From the NCBI GenBank assembly GCA_963514095.1, contig OY741264.1:11492054-11556053 (forward strand): a stretch of DNA of 64,000 bases. The letters are read 5' to 3'. Made by a program: the position numbers and the translations under genes. The DNA is from Eutrigla gurnardus. Its lineage: Eukaryota; Chordata; Actinopteri; Perciformes; Triglidae. Below the pieces are notes generated by a model. That model was not told where the DNA came from. It saw only the letters and a program-made list of their open reading frames with translations, and ran no database searches. Shown here piece by piece: positions 26,438 through 38,372 of the stretch; position 1 is the first letter of the stretch; every line of letters begins with the position of its first letter.

Positions 26438-26482
<45 letters not shown>
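26214..26482 (-). mobile_element. 5'-truncated SINE embedded in a (TA)n array
   Basis: The SINE body is 26233-26440 on the minus strand. It shows the (ATGG)n tail, GGATAAG-type 3' end, gatcggctcc-like block, and ends at TAGGTTAATTGG, so the tRNA-like head is missing. TA dinucleotides lie on both sides (26214-26232 and 26441-26482), which suggests insertion within a pre-existing TA array. The array itself hides the target duplication. Open frames over it on both strands are repeat-derived. Confidence 0.8.
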
Positions 26483-26486
<4 letters not shown>

Positions 26487-26726
26487 ATGACATGGCTTGG
26501 AATGGAATGTTTGTGCTTTCTGTCTATTTTTATTTGCATATGTATTTTTTCATACCTATGGTAAGGTATGCTAATATGTACTCTAAAAAATTATATTGAA
26601 ACTCAATACTCACTTTTAATATATTCATTTACGAAACAGAGGACTCATTCAAAGGTTTGGTCTTAGTAAATGGCATAATTATCTTGTACATATAAAAGTC
26701 ATGATTCTTCTCTGGAATTTAATCAT
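26483..26726. other. Short unassigned spacer
   Basis: AT-rich sequence between the TA array and the hAT element, with nothing recognisable. Confidence 0.5.
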
Positions 26727-27784
26727 GCTGAAAGTAGTGCTGGGCGGTATGACCAAAAATGTATATCACGGTATTTTTCAAAATGATATCGGTTTCACGG
26801 TATTTGACGGTATTTTTTTTTTCAAGCACGACTGGGTGTTAACCTAATTTTCTAATAATTTAGAGAATAATTACTGCAGTAAATTGGCTTGGACTGACAT
26901 ATTTTAATGTCATAAGGAGTGAATATTGTAGAAAAACATTAATGTCCACACTAGCATTAATGATGTGAAGGAATCAGAATGCATGACTGTTGCAGTCAAA
27001 ATACAGAACCCTTTATTGTTTTGCAACTTGAAAAAACATCTTTTGTAAACCAACTGGCTACACAATGTAAACAATACGTCTCCTGTAACTGCAATATGAA
27101 GACTTCTTTATCCACTGGACATCAATTAAGGCAACATTCATAAATAATATTGAAACAAATAAATTAAAAAAATAAATAGTTCCACAGTTTGCTTTTCTTG
27201 TCGTAGGCAGTCCCCCTAGCAAACGCGTCTTTGAGTGACATTTGACTCGTCTCTTCTCCCGCAGTGCGAACAGCGGCTACAACTTTAGCCCGACGGCATT
27301 TGCAGAATATTGTTGTTTGTTCGACGTCGATTTTTTAAAGCCGAAGAATTTCCAAACAACAGACACGGCTCCTCTTTTCGGCACAAGTTCTTCTGTTTCA
27401 TTGCTTGCTCGTTCGGAACTTTCGGCGAAAGTTTCGGCGAAAAAAAGAAATGGATAAACACGGCGAAAGTTTCGGCGAAAAAAATAAATGGATAAACACG
27501 GCGAAAGTTTCGGCAAAAAGAAACTTTCGCCGTGTTTATCTATTTTTTCACCGCATCTTACGCTCAACACAGGCTGTGCTCTCGCATGCTGCTTGTTTGG
27601 TGCAGCTGCTAAACAGCCCCCTCTCAAACAATGTCCGGCGGCGCGACGTTCCGCCGCTCTGCGTTCCCGACGTTCATACGCTACACACTCACCGGTATTG
27701 GGGTATATGAAAAATGCATATCATAAACAAAAAAACCACCGGTATTCGGTATGAACCGGTATACCGCCCAGCACTAGCTGAAAG
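26727..27784. mobile_element. Complete non-autonomous hAT element, 1,042 bp
   Basis: The body is 26735-27776. It has inverted repeats tagtgctgggcggtat (left) and ataccgcccagcacta (right), and an exact 8-bp target duplication gctgaaag at 26727-26734 and 27777-27784. The subterminal regions repeat the ggtat / accggtat motif on both sides. The interior contains two to three head-to-tail copies of a 38-bp unit (cggcgaaagtttcggcgaaa...) at about 27424-27518. They end in a perfect 21-bp inverted repeat with an 8-nt loop (27491-27540). No transposase motif (DDE, BED finger or hATC) was found in the frames over it, so it depends on a partner element for movement. Confidence 0.9.
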
Positions 27785-30700
27785 TAAGTTTAGCAAATAT
27801 AACCCATGTTTATTGTGGAAATAACACAACGTAGTCAAATGCTCATTCACATTAGTGAAAACAACTACGGGCACTATGGGTTCCAGGCAGGAAGGTAGAA
27901 AAGTCACCCCCTGGCAAGGTGACATCCTGACTTTTACCCTCCCTAGATAGCCCAGGATAAGGAGGGAGTAGGACAAAACAAGCCTTTCAGCCACAGCCAA
28001 GGTTTTGATGTCCTGAGCCAAACACTGCTGCTTACTAAAGATAGAAGGCTCTTATCAATTAGTGGCTGAAGACACCCCCCTCTCAGCACCTTGGTCAGAT
28101 AATTCGCCCTTGTGCTGGGCGATTGGATTCCCACCTCCCTATTTGTCTGCCCCTCCTACTGTCCTTCACATTTTGGCATAAACATTGTGCAGTCTCTCTT
28201 CCAGCCCCTTATACAGGAGGTTACCTTAGTTACAAGTACAGTGCATTGATATTAAATAGAAATAGCAACATACTTGTTAGTGGAGCTTGAACAAAACACG
28301 TGCTGAGGCCAAAATGGGGAGCATCCTTGTAAAGTGAACTAGACATGAGTATGAGTGGTTGTTTTCAACATTTTATGATTCTGTCGAATTTGCTAGTCTG
28401 CTCCCTTCTATTTTTTTCTTTTTTTGCATTTCTAACCATAACAGCTGTGCCAAAAGAAAATGTCCTTACTCCATGCAAATGAAAATGTGACATATAAATA
28501 TTTTAGAAGATACAATGGATGGATTCCTTTCTCTGCTAAAGATCCATCCATTGAAGAGGCTTTTGCAGTGTTTGAATAACAAATCCTCAGAGGATGAAGT
28601 TTTCATGTTCTCTCACTGCTTTAATAAACATCAGAGACTGTACTGTTGGCAGCTTGAGTCAGCTGCAGCCCTGTTCATCCAAAATCTATCCTTTATCAAG
28701 AGTACAAATTTAATCCACTGCCTTGAAAGATTTATAGATTCATGCAAGTTTTAGACCACTGGGAGCGCTAATGGCTTTTAGTGCTGGGGCCCCAAGGAGT
28801 CATTGTGCATGAAAACCAGAAAACGCAGAGCAGCACTTAAGCTTACCGCAATGTCAGGTTTCTGTTGAAATAGATGCCATTGAATACTAGTTCCAACCAG
28901 TGGGTTTTCCAAAGAGAAAAGACAGGGTCTTCAGCTGTCAGCTCACACTGAGGCTTGCGTTCCATGCTATCTCTTCCGTTGCATGGCAAGATTCTGTGTG
29001 TACAGAATTTCTGAAATATTTACGTAAAAATATAACATTTAGTTTAAATAATAAATGTCAAACATATATGATTTCAGTGCTTGTAAAATTCCATTCCTGA
29101 CTTTTTGTTGTTTTACATGTACTGTTGTGTCATCCTTTGAGCCACCCATATGCAAATGCATATTATTCAGAGTAAAAATACGCCTTTGATACATGGTTAG
29201 CATGTTTTTTTTTCTACAGAGGACACTTGAGAGAGATGGAAGGAGTTTAATGTCTTTCTAAGAAAATGCAAGTCAGACATGCACCACTAGAACCTGGAGC
29301 ACCCAATAAATCAACCACCATCTTCTGCCACACACCTGTCAACCTATTAGGGACAGACAACTGTGAAGACAGAAGGTATGTATGGTTGAGATGTGGCTGG
29401 GGAATTTGAGAGAAAATATCAGATTTACTATCTGATGGGACGTGGAAGGATTGAACATACATGTCAAGAAAAAAAAAACATGCAAAAAGCCAAGATTCTC
29501 TTTTAGCCAGTTACTACCTGAGTGCTGAGTGAAGCCGTATATAGGAGGAAGCATGGACATGGAATAAAGTATGCCACTGCTTAATATTAATTATTCAACA
29601 GATTGCAATGGCACAAAAATAACAGTCGGAAAAAGCACCGACGTTGGACCTGACATCACAGAGTAGCTGTGTTTTGTCATGTTTGAATGTCGGTCAGAGT
29701 AGCTCCACCAACACACAGTTTTCAAAACTATGTTTCCTCCCTCCTCGCCACCTTTTGTCAAAGTACACACACCTCACATGCACACACATAAATAAAAATA
29801 CATCCATACATATGTATACTACATGTGGCTTGGGTGCAATGCCTCTTCACAAAATGAAATGTTCAAATTATAGTTCTCTTTCATTTCTGAGGGAAACACC
29901 AGGTTGCCAGTGGTCTTTGTCACATACATAAACTTCGGAACAGCCAACACATTCTCACCCCAATGTGTCAAATACCGCAAGTTGGTCAGTATCAAAGTAT
30001 GACTTTCTTATCTTTCTAGCATCAGCATGTGTGTGTGTGTGTTTTAGAAAATAAACCTTCCTTTAAAGGAAGGAACAGGTTGAAACAGTCCAACACAATT
30101 TGGTCTTACTGATTGTAACGCTCCCTGGAACACTAATGTACTAGATACACAAGCTAACGTTAATAGTCTAATGCTAGCTGATACTTAGAAGGCCTAGATA
30201 AGTATTTAGCATCCCAGCTCCAGTAACTCACTGACCGTTCTACTATGCACACACACACACACAAACGGTAACGTAGCTTAATAACTGACTCTAGTGAACA
30301 TACAGTGCATGTTGGCGGCTTAACTTACTGTAATCTTTCTTACAGCTACTTAAACACCCTTTGACCTGCAGAACCACCAAAATGGTCAAAACAAAAGTCA
30401 ATTTTTTTATTATTATTATTATTATTTGAGTAAATCGTAACTATTCACCTCTTCCACCTTTTATAGAACTAAACTTTTTGCAGTTCTGCTCCTTCATTTT
30501 TCACACTGGTGCTACAATTTTATTGATCCAAACGAAGAGCAATTACTTTCTACATGTCAATCAGGTCACAACATGTGATGTCAGTTGTTCAATCATAGCT
30601 CCAGATTACCACAGTTGTATGTTTCTGCTTTTTTCACCCTCTACTGCCACAGTTTCCTCCTTTTCTTTACATTAGGTCTGAAGTACAAGAGCACTAGCAC

Positions 30701-30789
30701 ACCACATCATCTTGATAGATGAGAAAATGAGTGAGATGATTTGGAAGATCAACCACCATCCCACTAAACAAAGGACATCTGATGGAGGT
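27785..30789. other. Unassigned sequence
   Basis: No gene or named repeat was recognised. Short CA and TTA runs occur at about 30248-30262 and 30409-30426. The 28515-28830 part is non-repetitive with balanced base composition and carries a 79-codon frame without recognisable motif. It could be conserved non-coding DNA, but that is only a guess. Confidence 0.45.
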
Positions 30790-30965
30790 GCAGATCATGT
30801 CTATATTACGTCCATCAGTCCAAGACCAATTCTCGCTGTCTACACGACGTGCAAACTAGGTCTGCTATTTGGACGTCTAACCTTGACCCCACTTTGACGT
30901 CAATAAGCGGTTCAACATTTGGACGACATGATAGGTAACTTTTTTGGACGTCATGTGGACATCTT
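30790..30965. repeat. Degenerate GGACGTC-rich dispersed repeat
   Basis: Several near-copies of ttggacgtc / ttgacgtcaa / tggacgtcatg occur within about 170 bp (30871, 30895, 30920, 30946). This looks like a decayed tandem or dispersed repeat, not a gene. The GACGTCA cores match CREB/ATF half- or full-site sequences by composition, with no evidence of function. Confidence 0.5.
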
Positions 30966-31429
30966 AAACAGGTGCAGGAAATTGACATTGACATTATGAA
31001 TGTATTTTTATTCATACAAATATCAGTACAGTCCGATAAAAGCAGAGCTAACAGCTAACTTAAACGGAGGTTGCATTGATTTACATTATGGAACGTTCAA
31101 GCTCCAAACAGTAAAACTGAGTATTGGGCAAAGGTAAATTACAATGTTATTATGATACGTTCAAATGTAGATGTTTTCATGGGAATATAAAATCAACATA
31201 CCATTGACATGTTTAGCTATCTAACACTAGTTCTAAGCAGTTATAATTGATAATTAAAACAACAAATGCCTCCAAAAAATGTCAAAGCAAATACTTGAAT
31301 ATTAATAATGCTACTATTGATACTATTGCTTCTGTTAATACCACCACTACTGTTAATGCTACTACTACTATACTACTACCAACACCAAATGCAGTTGAAA
31401 CCCAAGGGCCTGGGCTGCACAAGATTTCT

Positions 31430-31618
31430 GCCTGACAGCCTATTAAGGCAGTTTTTCTCACCACTGTTGCTGTAATGCTTGCCCCTGGGTGATGTTGGGA
31501 CTATGAAATTGTAGACTCTGAAAATCTTGAGCATATTCTAGTCCTGCTCAATGTGTTAAGTGTCCTGAGATGGCTTCTGTTGTGATAGAACACTATAAAT
31601 AACATTGAATTGAATTAA
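31430..31618 (+). mobile_element. LINE-type 3' tail ending in (TTGAA)n
   Basis: The order ttaaggcagtttttctcaccactgttgc ... tgtgttaagtgtcctgagatggcttctgttgtga ... ctataaataacattgaattgaatt matches the 3' tail of a very common fish non-LTR retrotransposon. No reverse-transcriptase sequence precedes it, so the copy is 5' truncated to about 190 bp. The exact clade is not assigned. Confidence 0.65.
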
Positions 31619-32993
31619 TGCCATAATTTATTTCCTAATTATTTGAATTGTGTTTTTATGCAAATTACAACAATGCAAATGTAAAATTATTTTTAATAGG
31701 CCTACATTTTCCATTTTCCAAGTTTGGCTATTGAGCAAGTAAAATGCCTCATGTACAAGCCCAAAACATTTACGTCAAGCCCTGCAGTAATTAATGGAAT
31801 TTCAAATTTTAAGATTGTGACATGGAAATGTTGGGTCAATGATGGCATATTATGTTTGCGCTGCCCTGTTGATTTCATTTTGGTTTTGAGACATTTAGAT
31901 CGTCTGGGCCTGCTTTAAATGCAATTTGGCAGAACTGTTTAAAATATTCTACCATTCCCTAAATGGAGTGATTAGATAAATCATCACTTGCTTATGCAAA
32001 GTAAGTACTATTTGACTCAATTCCAAAACTGCAGACACATCACATGACTCAATACACTGTGCTGCTCAACTATACCAACATCACATAACCGTACACTTTG
32101 TATGAATAACTGTGGGGTCCCATGTGACATCCAAGGGCTTGGGAAAGCAGATGGCGCTCGGTAAAGTTTTACTCTGAACGGGAGCAGCTTCATTATAAGA
32201 AACACTTAGAGAACTATCATTAGAAGTGGTACTTACAGCAAACATTCACATCAAACAATTGCCACACTTACTACGCTGCATCATACATGAGGAAGCTGCT
32301 GCCTAACCGTGGAAAACTGTGCTGAATGCATTGCTGTCTGAACTTCACCTTGCAGTCAATTTCACAACAGACTGGGAAGGAAATCAAAGCAAGACAAACC
32401 CATCATGAATTAAAAGTTGGGTGTTTTGTTCAATTGACAGGTGAGAAGCACCTATCAAAGCCTCTATGTTTCAAAAGCTCTGTGTTCATTTAATAACAAC
32501 AACAAAGCGAATAATGTACATTTAAAATGGATTGTAGTACCATGAGTAGACTGTTAGTGGTAGAAGAGTGTGGTATACCAGCTCATTAGTACTGGGAAAA
32601 ACAATACAATCAATAAAAGATCCATCACTGTTACTGAAAAGTTAGTTAGAGTGTAATCAAAAAAAATAAAGCCTAATTTACGCATGTAAGCCCTTGGTTT
32701 ACAGACTACTTTAATTGAGTTTAAGTGAAGCAGTGCATTTTTGATATGCTGTGGTAGGGCTATGTTGTAAGTGTTGGAAGTGGGCCTAATTCAGTGAGGT
32801 TCCATAAGGGTCATGACGTTGAGGGTTAGTTAGTTACACAATCAAGTGTGTAACAGCCAAGATTTGTCTTATCTTGAAATGTTAACATACTAGAAGTAAG
32901 TGTACATATATTGCATTGCTTCAAAAAAGAGATATGGGGAAGCAGACACAGCTTAATCTGTACTAAGTTAGAGAAAAAATGAGGTAGAGGTTA
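31619..32993. other. No feature seen
   Basis: AT-rich unassigned sequence. The short frames on both strands have no recognisable motifs. Confidence 0.5.
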
Positions 32994-33215
32994 TGGATGA
33001 GCATGTTTTTTTTTTTTTTTTAAAGATTTTTTTGAGGCATAGACACCTTTTATTAGCAGTGGATAGATCGGAAACATGAGGAGAGAGAGAGGGGATGTGA
33101 CATGCAGCAAAGGACCTCCGGCCGGGATTCGAGCCGGGGTCGGCTGCGTATGTACGTTCGTACATGGCATGCGCTCTAACCACTCCGCCAACTGCGCGCC
33201 GTGGATGAGCATGTT
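32994..33215 (-). mobile_element. tRNA-derived SINE with target duplication
   Basis: On the minus strand the element starts at about 33201. Its head is tRNA-like: A box GGCGGAGTGGTTAGAGCG and B box GGCTCGAATCC, separated by a normal distance. A body with CCTTTGCTGCATGTCACATCC, a CT-rich stretch and CTAATAAAAGG follows, and it ends in a poly-A tract (plus-strand T run 33006-33021). The direct duplication tggatgagcatgtt flanks it (32994-33007 and 33202-33215), the signature of target-primed reverse transcription. It resembles a Ser/Leu-type tRNA head but is not a functional tRNA gene because no 3' acceptor arm follows. Confidence 0.88.
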
Positions 33216-33938
33216 GAGGGAAAAACATTTAAAAATGATTTAAGCACCAAACGCTTTGACCAACAGCTTAGTGTGGGCAGTGATTGCACAGTCCACATTG
33301 CCACTGAAGTTGCCAGGTTAGCACAATGGTATAATGCTGCGGTGTATCAAATGCACAGGAATCTGTATAGGCAACGGATAACTAGATAGAACATGTTTAG
33401 AGTTGTTGGGAAGCATTTTTTCCCCTTTTTTCTCTGTACAAACAGATTCTTCCTACTTCCAGTTCAAATTGTTCTAAGTTTGGCTATTTTCCAAGGACTA
33501 ACTGTGCACTGGAACAATTGAGATGAAATTGACAAACAAACATTCCCCAAATTGGCAAAAAAAAAGGCTGGGATTGATTTTAAAGCAATTTTCAAAGGAT
33601 AGGCAGCAAACATTTCAATCATTATTTCTATTATGCCATTTGAAAGTCCCCAACCCCTCTGCTCAGCTCCATTTTCTGCCTACCTCTTTCTTAATTTATG
33701 TCCATCACAGACATATTCAAACTCACCTAGGAGTCTGGGGGAGCGAGGAACCTCTGATGTGTTCCACATTGCTGCCTCCCTGATTGCACTGTTTACAGTC
33801 AAAGACAACTGCAGCTTGCTGTGTTGAAGGATAATTAGGCCTATGCTTTGCTGGGCTTTGCTATAAGAGTCATCTGTTTGGATGAAAAGTAAACTGGCCA
33901 GTTATTAGCACTTTGATCATAGCACTGTTTTTACTTAA
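33216..33938. other. No feature seen
   Basis: Unassigned sequence. Two overlapping plus-strand frames at 33523-33827 show no recognisable domain. Confidence 0.5.
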
Positions 33939-34020
33939 GGTATTTATTGGCAATGATATGTTGTGATTTCTTATTTTTGGCTTTGGACAAAAGCATCTGC
34001 TAAATGCCCTAAATGTAATG
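33939..34020 (+). repeat. SINE/LINE 3'-tail module (gctttggacaaaagc type)
   Basis: The string ggcaatgatatgttgtgatttctt followed by ctttggacaaaagcatctgctaaatg and a terminal aaatgtaatg matches the copy at 35842-35985. This is a conserved 3' module of abundant fish retroposons. The 5' part is missing. Confidence 0.65.
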
Positions 34021-34069
34021 CCCATGAAGAGTCCTCACTTTGGTTAAATCTGGGTTACTGATGCACGAG

Positions 34070-34588
34070 TTAAAGTCGCAGTTGGCAACATTTGTTTGAT
34101 CATATTCACTGAAACCGACACTATGCTCCGATAGAACAACATAAATCATCCGGTTTTAGAAAAAAAAATGCACCTCTACGTGCACCTAGAGCTTGTTGTT
34201 TGTTTTGCAAAAATCCACCATGCCCATATCATCCTGTCCAGCGCAGTTCACAGTTCATGCACACGCCACAGATCCCACCTCCCCCCTCATGCATGTTACA
34301 TTATCACAGGCACACGCCTCACGCTCGGCATACGCTAAATGACGTTAGCAGTTGCTATCTATGAGTAAGTTAGCCAGTCTACCTCTGTGTGGCGTGTACT
34401 CCATGCCGTTTATTGATGAGAGAAGACACGGGCACGTTCACAGGAATCTGGTGCTCGCGCACTGACGAGCACTCCATGGGAGGGAGTGGAGGAGCTCGGT
34501 GGTAGAGGGGGATTGGCGTGAGTGTTGTAAACATTCGAAATTTGACTGAGTCACCTCGATCTGCCAGACTTGCCGACTGCAGCTTTAA
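34070..34588. mobile_element. TTAA-flanked MITE, 511 bp
   Basis: The body 34074-34584 is bounded by TTAA on both sides. Inverted termini are agtcgcagttggcaaca (left) and, complemented, agctgcagtcggcaagtc (right). TTAA duplications with short termini fit piggyBac or Kolobok non-autonomous elements; the two cannot be separated here. The interior is GC-richer with numerous CACAC/GCTC words and no coding region. A different TTAA element lies at 51542-51968. Confidence 0.72.
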
Positions 34589-35841
34589 GGTCTAGAAATT
34601 GGATTATGTTCAGTTTTAGGTCTACACAGGTGGTGGTTCAGACATGTTTTTCAGTCATCCATCTTAAAAGGTCCAGTAATATGCACGTGCTGAGTAGTGG
34701 CTTACGTTTCCCCATACGCACATAAACATGAAACACGGCATATGTCGATGCTTCAAGGCTTCTTCCATTTTACGCATGTAACTACAAGAACACGGATATC
34801 CTGAACACATCCTCGGGTTTGGGTTAGGCTTATGGGAGAGGTTATAATTTTAATTCATTTCAGTGATTAGGAACATAGATATGTCCATAGCTTGATTGAC
34901 ATCACAACAAGAAGATTTGCATTTCCATGCAGAAAAGTTGATCAGTGAACCACCTGAGGTGTACAGGCGCTTTTCATTTACCACCGTTTTCTTATCGTTT
35001 CAAAACAATCAAATCCCCAACTGCGCACCATTAATTCACCATTTACCATTAATGTTTCACAGTAACAGCCATGCTACCCTACTCCTTCTGTTCCGAACCA
35101 AATTGACCATCTGTGTATACGCTAATTCTCACTTAACTGCTAAAAACAGTGACACTCACCTGCTTGGGCATCAGCCACAATGGACAACATGATAGTTTCA
35201 CGTCCAACTGGACAAATGTAGCTGTCCCCAGAGGCTATACTCTCACTTTTAAAACATGCTTCAGCTCTTTTTCCCATGGGAAGAGATGAGCTTAATCACC
35301 CAGTGGTGTGTTCCCATTTTTAATGAATTTTCTTAATTATCATAAAAGCAGTTTTATTATATTCATGATAAAAGGTATTGTGACTGACATATTAATGGTT
35401 TCCACTTTTTTACTCACAATGTTTATTCATGTCAATGCATTGAACTATGTTTTCTAAATGTACCTCTTTTTTTAATCTCATGTTTTTCCAACAAACATAT
35501 TTCAGCCTCTTTATCTCCACCAATTTATATTATTTTATTAGATGCATGATTTCTCATTCTGTATTATTTTAACTGTTGACATGTTCTGTAATTTTCATTG
35601 CACATACAAATATCCATTATTGACATCTTGTTTCAGATGTTTCTAATAAAGCAGAGTAAGGCACCCAGCTAATGCAGTAGTGAAGGACTGTGATAAAAGT
35701 GTTAAACTCTAAAATAACTTTAGACAAAGCCAAAAGCACATTTCTATAGCATATTCAAACCTTCTAATTAACATTTTTTACATCCAGGCTTTATGGTAGG
35801 TCTGTGTCCAAACTACTAGTTAGTTTTGACAATGGACAATG
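34589..35841. other. No feature seen
   Basis: Unassigned sequence. A 98-codon plus frame at 34896-35192 is not supported by any recognisable motif. Confidence 0.5.
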
Positions 35842-35985
35842 GTTATCGGCAATGATACGTTGTTTATCGGCAATGATACGTTGTGGTTTCTTTGTTTCCT
35901 TCTTTTGACAAATATACAATAAGTACTTATTGTAAGTCGCTTTGGACAAAAGCGTCTGCTAAATGACCTAAATGTAAATGTAATG
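35842..35985 (+). repeat. SINE/LINE 3'-tail module with internal 21-bp tandem duplication
   Basis: The second copy of the module at 33939-34020, better preserved: tgtaagtcgctttggacaaaagc, gtctgctaaatgacc, then (aaatgt)n. A 21-bp segment starting ttatcggcaatgatacg is tandemly duplicated exactly (35843-35863 and 35864-35884), which the other copy lacks. Confidence 0.7.
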
Positions 35986-37555
35986 TATCTATATACACAC
36001 ATATATTTATTAGTAATGTGTTATGTATGTTCACTGTTCATTGTTGTATAGACTGTACAAACAACTCCAAAACATAATGCCTCTGACAACAGCGGTCGCC
36101 GGAGTGGAGGCATAATAAACCAAAACATTATCATACACTGAACCTTCAACCCTCACCTCATCTGTGATATCTTTCATGCATTCATTTAGAAGATTACAGT
36201 TGGTGCTGTGGGTATACTTCCACCAAACATTGCAGAAACCTTCCTGCAATAACAACAATATGGTTTGTTTACTTGCCCCTTTAAAGAGAGTTCAGAATCC
36301 AAGGTCGGCTTTATAGCTAGAGCTTTTAGCGATTGTAGCAAAGTATCTTGTTCAGGAACACCTCAGGAGGGCAGATGCATGCTGGCATGTCCTGGCTGGA
36401 ACACACTACACCACCCTGCCTCATCCCATCCTGTACATTCTTGAATTACTCATCAGAAGCAAGAGGCAGTAAGTCATTTAATGTGTGTTTGACGTTACAG
36501 TGCTTCAATTCATAAATCAAGTTGTAGATTATTTCAGGCAGGGTCATCAGGAATTTTCAAGATAAAACTGTAATCGTAGGTGTCCAACAAGGTATCAGTT
36601 GTGTTCATAGTGCGTCTACAGTAAGCTTCCTGCTACTAGCCTCCACTAGTAGCATCTCTGAATACTGATGTAATGTATTCCACACCTTCCCCTTGAGTTC
36701 TGCCAGATCAGCTGCTGAGCGGTTCTTTGATGTTTCTGTTGTAAAAGCAGTACAATCTCAGGACCCCTTTGATTGTGTGAAATGTGCTGTGTGTTCGCTA
36801 TTAAACATCTGTTAGCAATTTTAGGCTTTCAGATGATGATGTGGGTACTATTGTTGACCTGTAGTCTCGCTCGTCTTTGTTGGACTGTCTTTGAGCTTCT
36901 TTTTAACTATGACATTTTACCTGAGAAGCAAAAGTCTGGATGTTTCCTGATATATTTCAGAGAACATGAAGTAACTATGCATCTGTAGTCCAAGTTGGAT
37001 TCTGAGCCAGCCTGGTTTCACAAGGCAACCCAACGCAACTGCGATAAAACCAGGGTCGATAATACCTTTTAAAAAGGTCTTTAAAAGGTTCTCTATTTGA
37101 AACTCAGAACATTAATATAGCAGCCAATAACAATTTGCTTTGTAAAGACATAGTGTAGTAATGTCTACCTGAGCAGAGACGTAGAGAGAGAGAGAGAAGT
37201 GTTACTCCCTGTATGTGTAGCTTCTCTTTGCTTTAGCCGGGCCAGCCATGCATGCCTTTTAGTGCATGTGAGCATGCCCTGCAGGCAAGCTCAAGGACGC
37301 TGCTCTGTACTGCCTCATATGGCGGTCACAGCTGATTCACTGTCCTGGGCAACGGCGTCATCACGGAACATCCCCGGCTCGATGTATTCAATCCAATCAA
37401 GAGTGGATACTGATATAGTGCTGCTGGCATTTCCCTGATCCGTATCAGAATGACCCACAGGGATATACACCGAAGAGGAAAAACATCATGTTAGGTAATG
37501 CTATATTGCATTTGAGGGCTGAGGATCACTTTGAAAATGATGTGTTCAGTGCAGG
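35986..37555. other. Mostly unassigned
   Basis: No gene was seen. Around 36330-36400 the words gtatcttgttcaggaacacctcaggagggcag loosely resemble the body of the SINE at 1878-2127 in the same orientation, so a decayed relative is possible. A short GA run is at 37185-37198. Confidence 0.4.
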
Positions 37556-38372
37556 TACAGCAGTGGCCAAACTTTTTTAGAATGACACGTAAGTATTGGT
37601 TTTCACATTTTAGATCCTTTTGTCATATGTTGCTGGTATACTGAAGTATAATTTCAAGCATTTCATAAGTTTCAAAGTGCTCCATCATGCTGGAAAAGGC
37701 ATTGTTGGTCTTTGGGTGGTTGGAAGAAGTTGCTGTCTGAGGAAGTTTTGGTACCATTGTTTATTCATGGCTGTGTTCATCGGTAAAATTGTGAGTGAGC
37801 CCACTCCCTTGGCTGAGAAGCAACCCCACACATTGATCATCTCAAGATTCTTAGACTGTTGGCATGACACAGGACTGATGGTAGTGCTCACCTTTTCTTC
37901 TCCAGACAAGCTTTTTTCCAGATGCCACAAACAATCGGAAAGGGGATTCATCTGAGAAAATGACTTTACCCCAGTCCTCAGCAGTCCAATCCCTGTAACT
38001 GTTGCAGAACATCAGCCTGTCCCTGATGTTTTTTCTGGAGAGAAGTGGCTTCTTTAATGCCCTTCTTGACACCAGGCCATCCTCCAAGTCTTCACCTCAC
38101 TGTGCATGCAAATGGGATCACACCTGCCTGCTGCCATTCCTGAGCAAGCTCAGCACTGTTGGTGCTCCGATCCCGCAGCTGAATCAACTTTAGGAGACGG
38201 TCCTGGCTTGCTGGACATTCTTGGGCACCCTGAAGCCTTCTTTGCAACAATTGAACCTCTCTCCTTGAAGTTCTTGATGATCCAATAAATGGGAGATTTA
38301 GGTGCAATCTTACTAGCAGCAATATCCTTGACTGTGAATACCTTTTTGTGCTAAGCAAAGATGACTGCACGT
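37556..38372 (-). pseudogene. Tc1/mariner transposase relic
   Basis: One terminus (tacagcagtggccaaac at 37556, followed by agaatgacac and attggttttcac) is a Tc1-type inverted repeat. On the minus strand the transposase runs from about 38370. Decayed helix-turn-helix sequence comes first, then KKPLLSRKNIRDRL, YRDWTAEDWGKVIFSDESPF (the SDE box supplies the first catalytic Asp) and RRKGEHYHQSC. After a frame change it continues WGCFSAKGVGSLTILP and MNKQWYQNFLRQQLLP to about 37690. The second catalytic Asp block (QHD..P.H type) and the Glu are absent, the frame is broken and the other inverted repeat was not found. It is an immobile remnant, shorter than the usual ~340-residue Tc1 transposase. 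Confidence 0.9.

Noticed and set aside
33128..33201. tRNA gene-like A and B boxes on the minus strand
   Set aside because: There is no acceptor-stem partner or CCA-side arm. The poly-A tail and target duplication show it is a SINE head.
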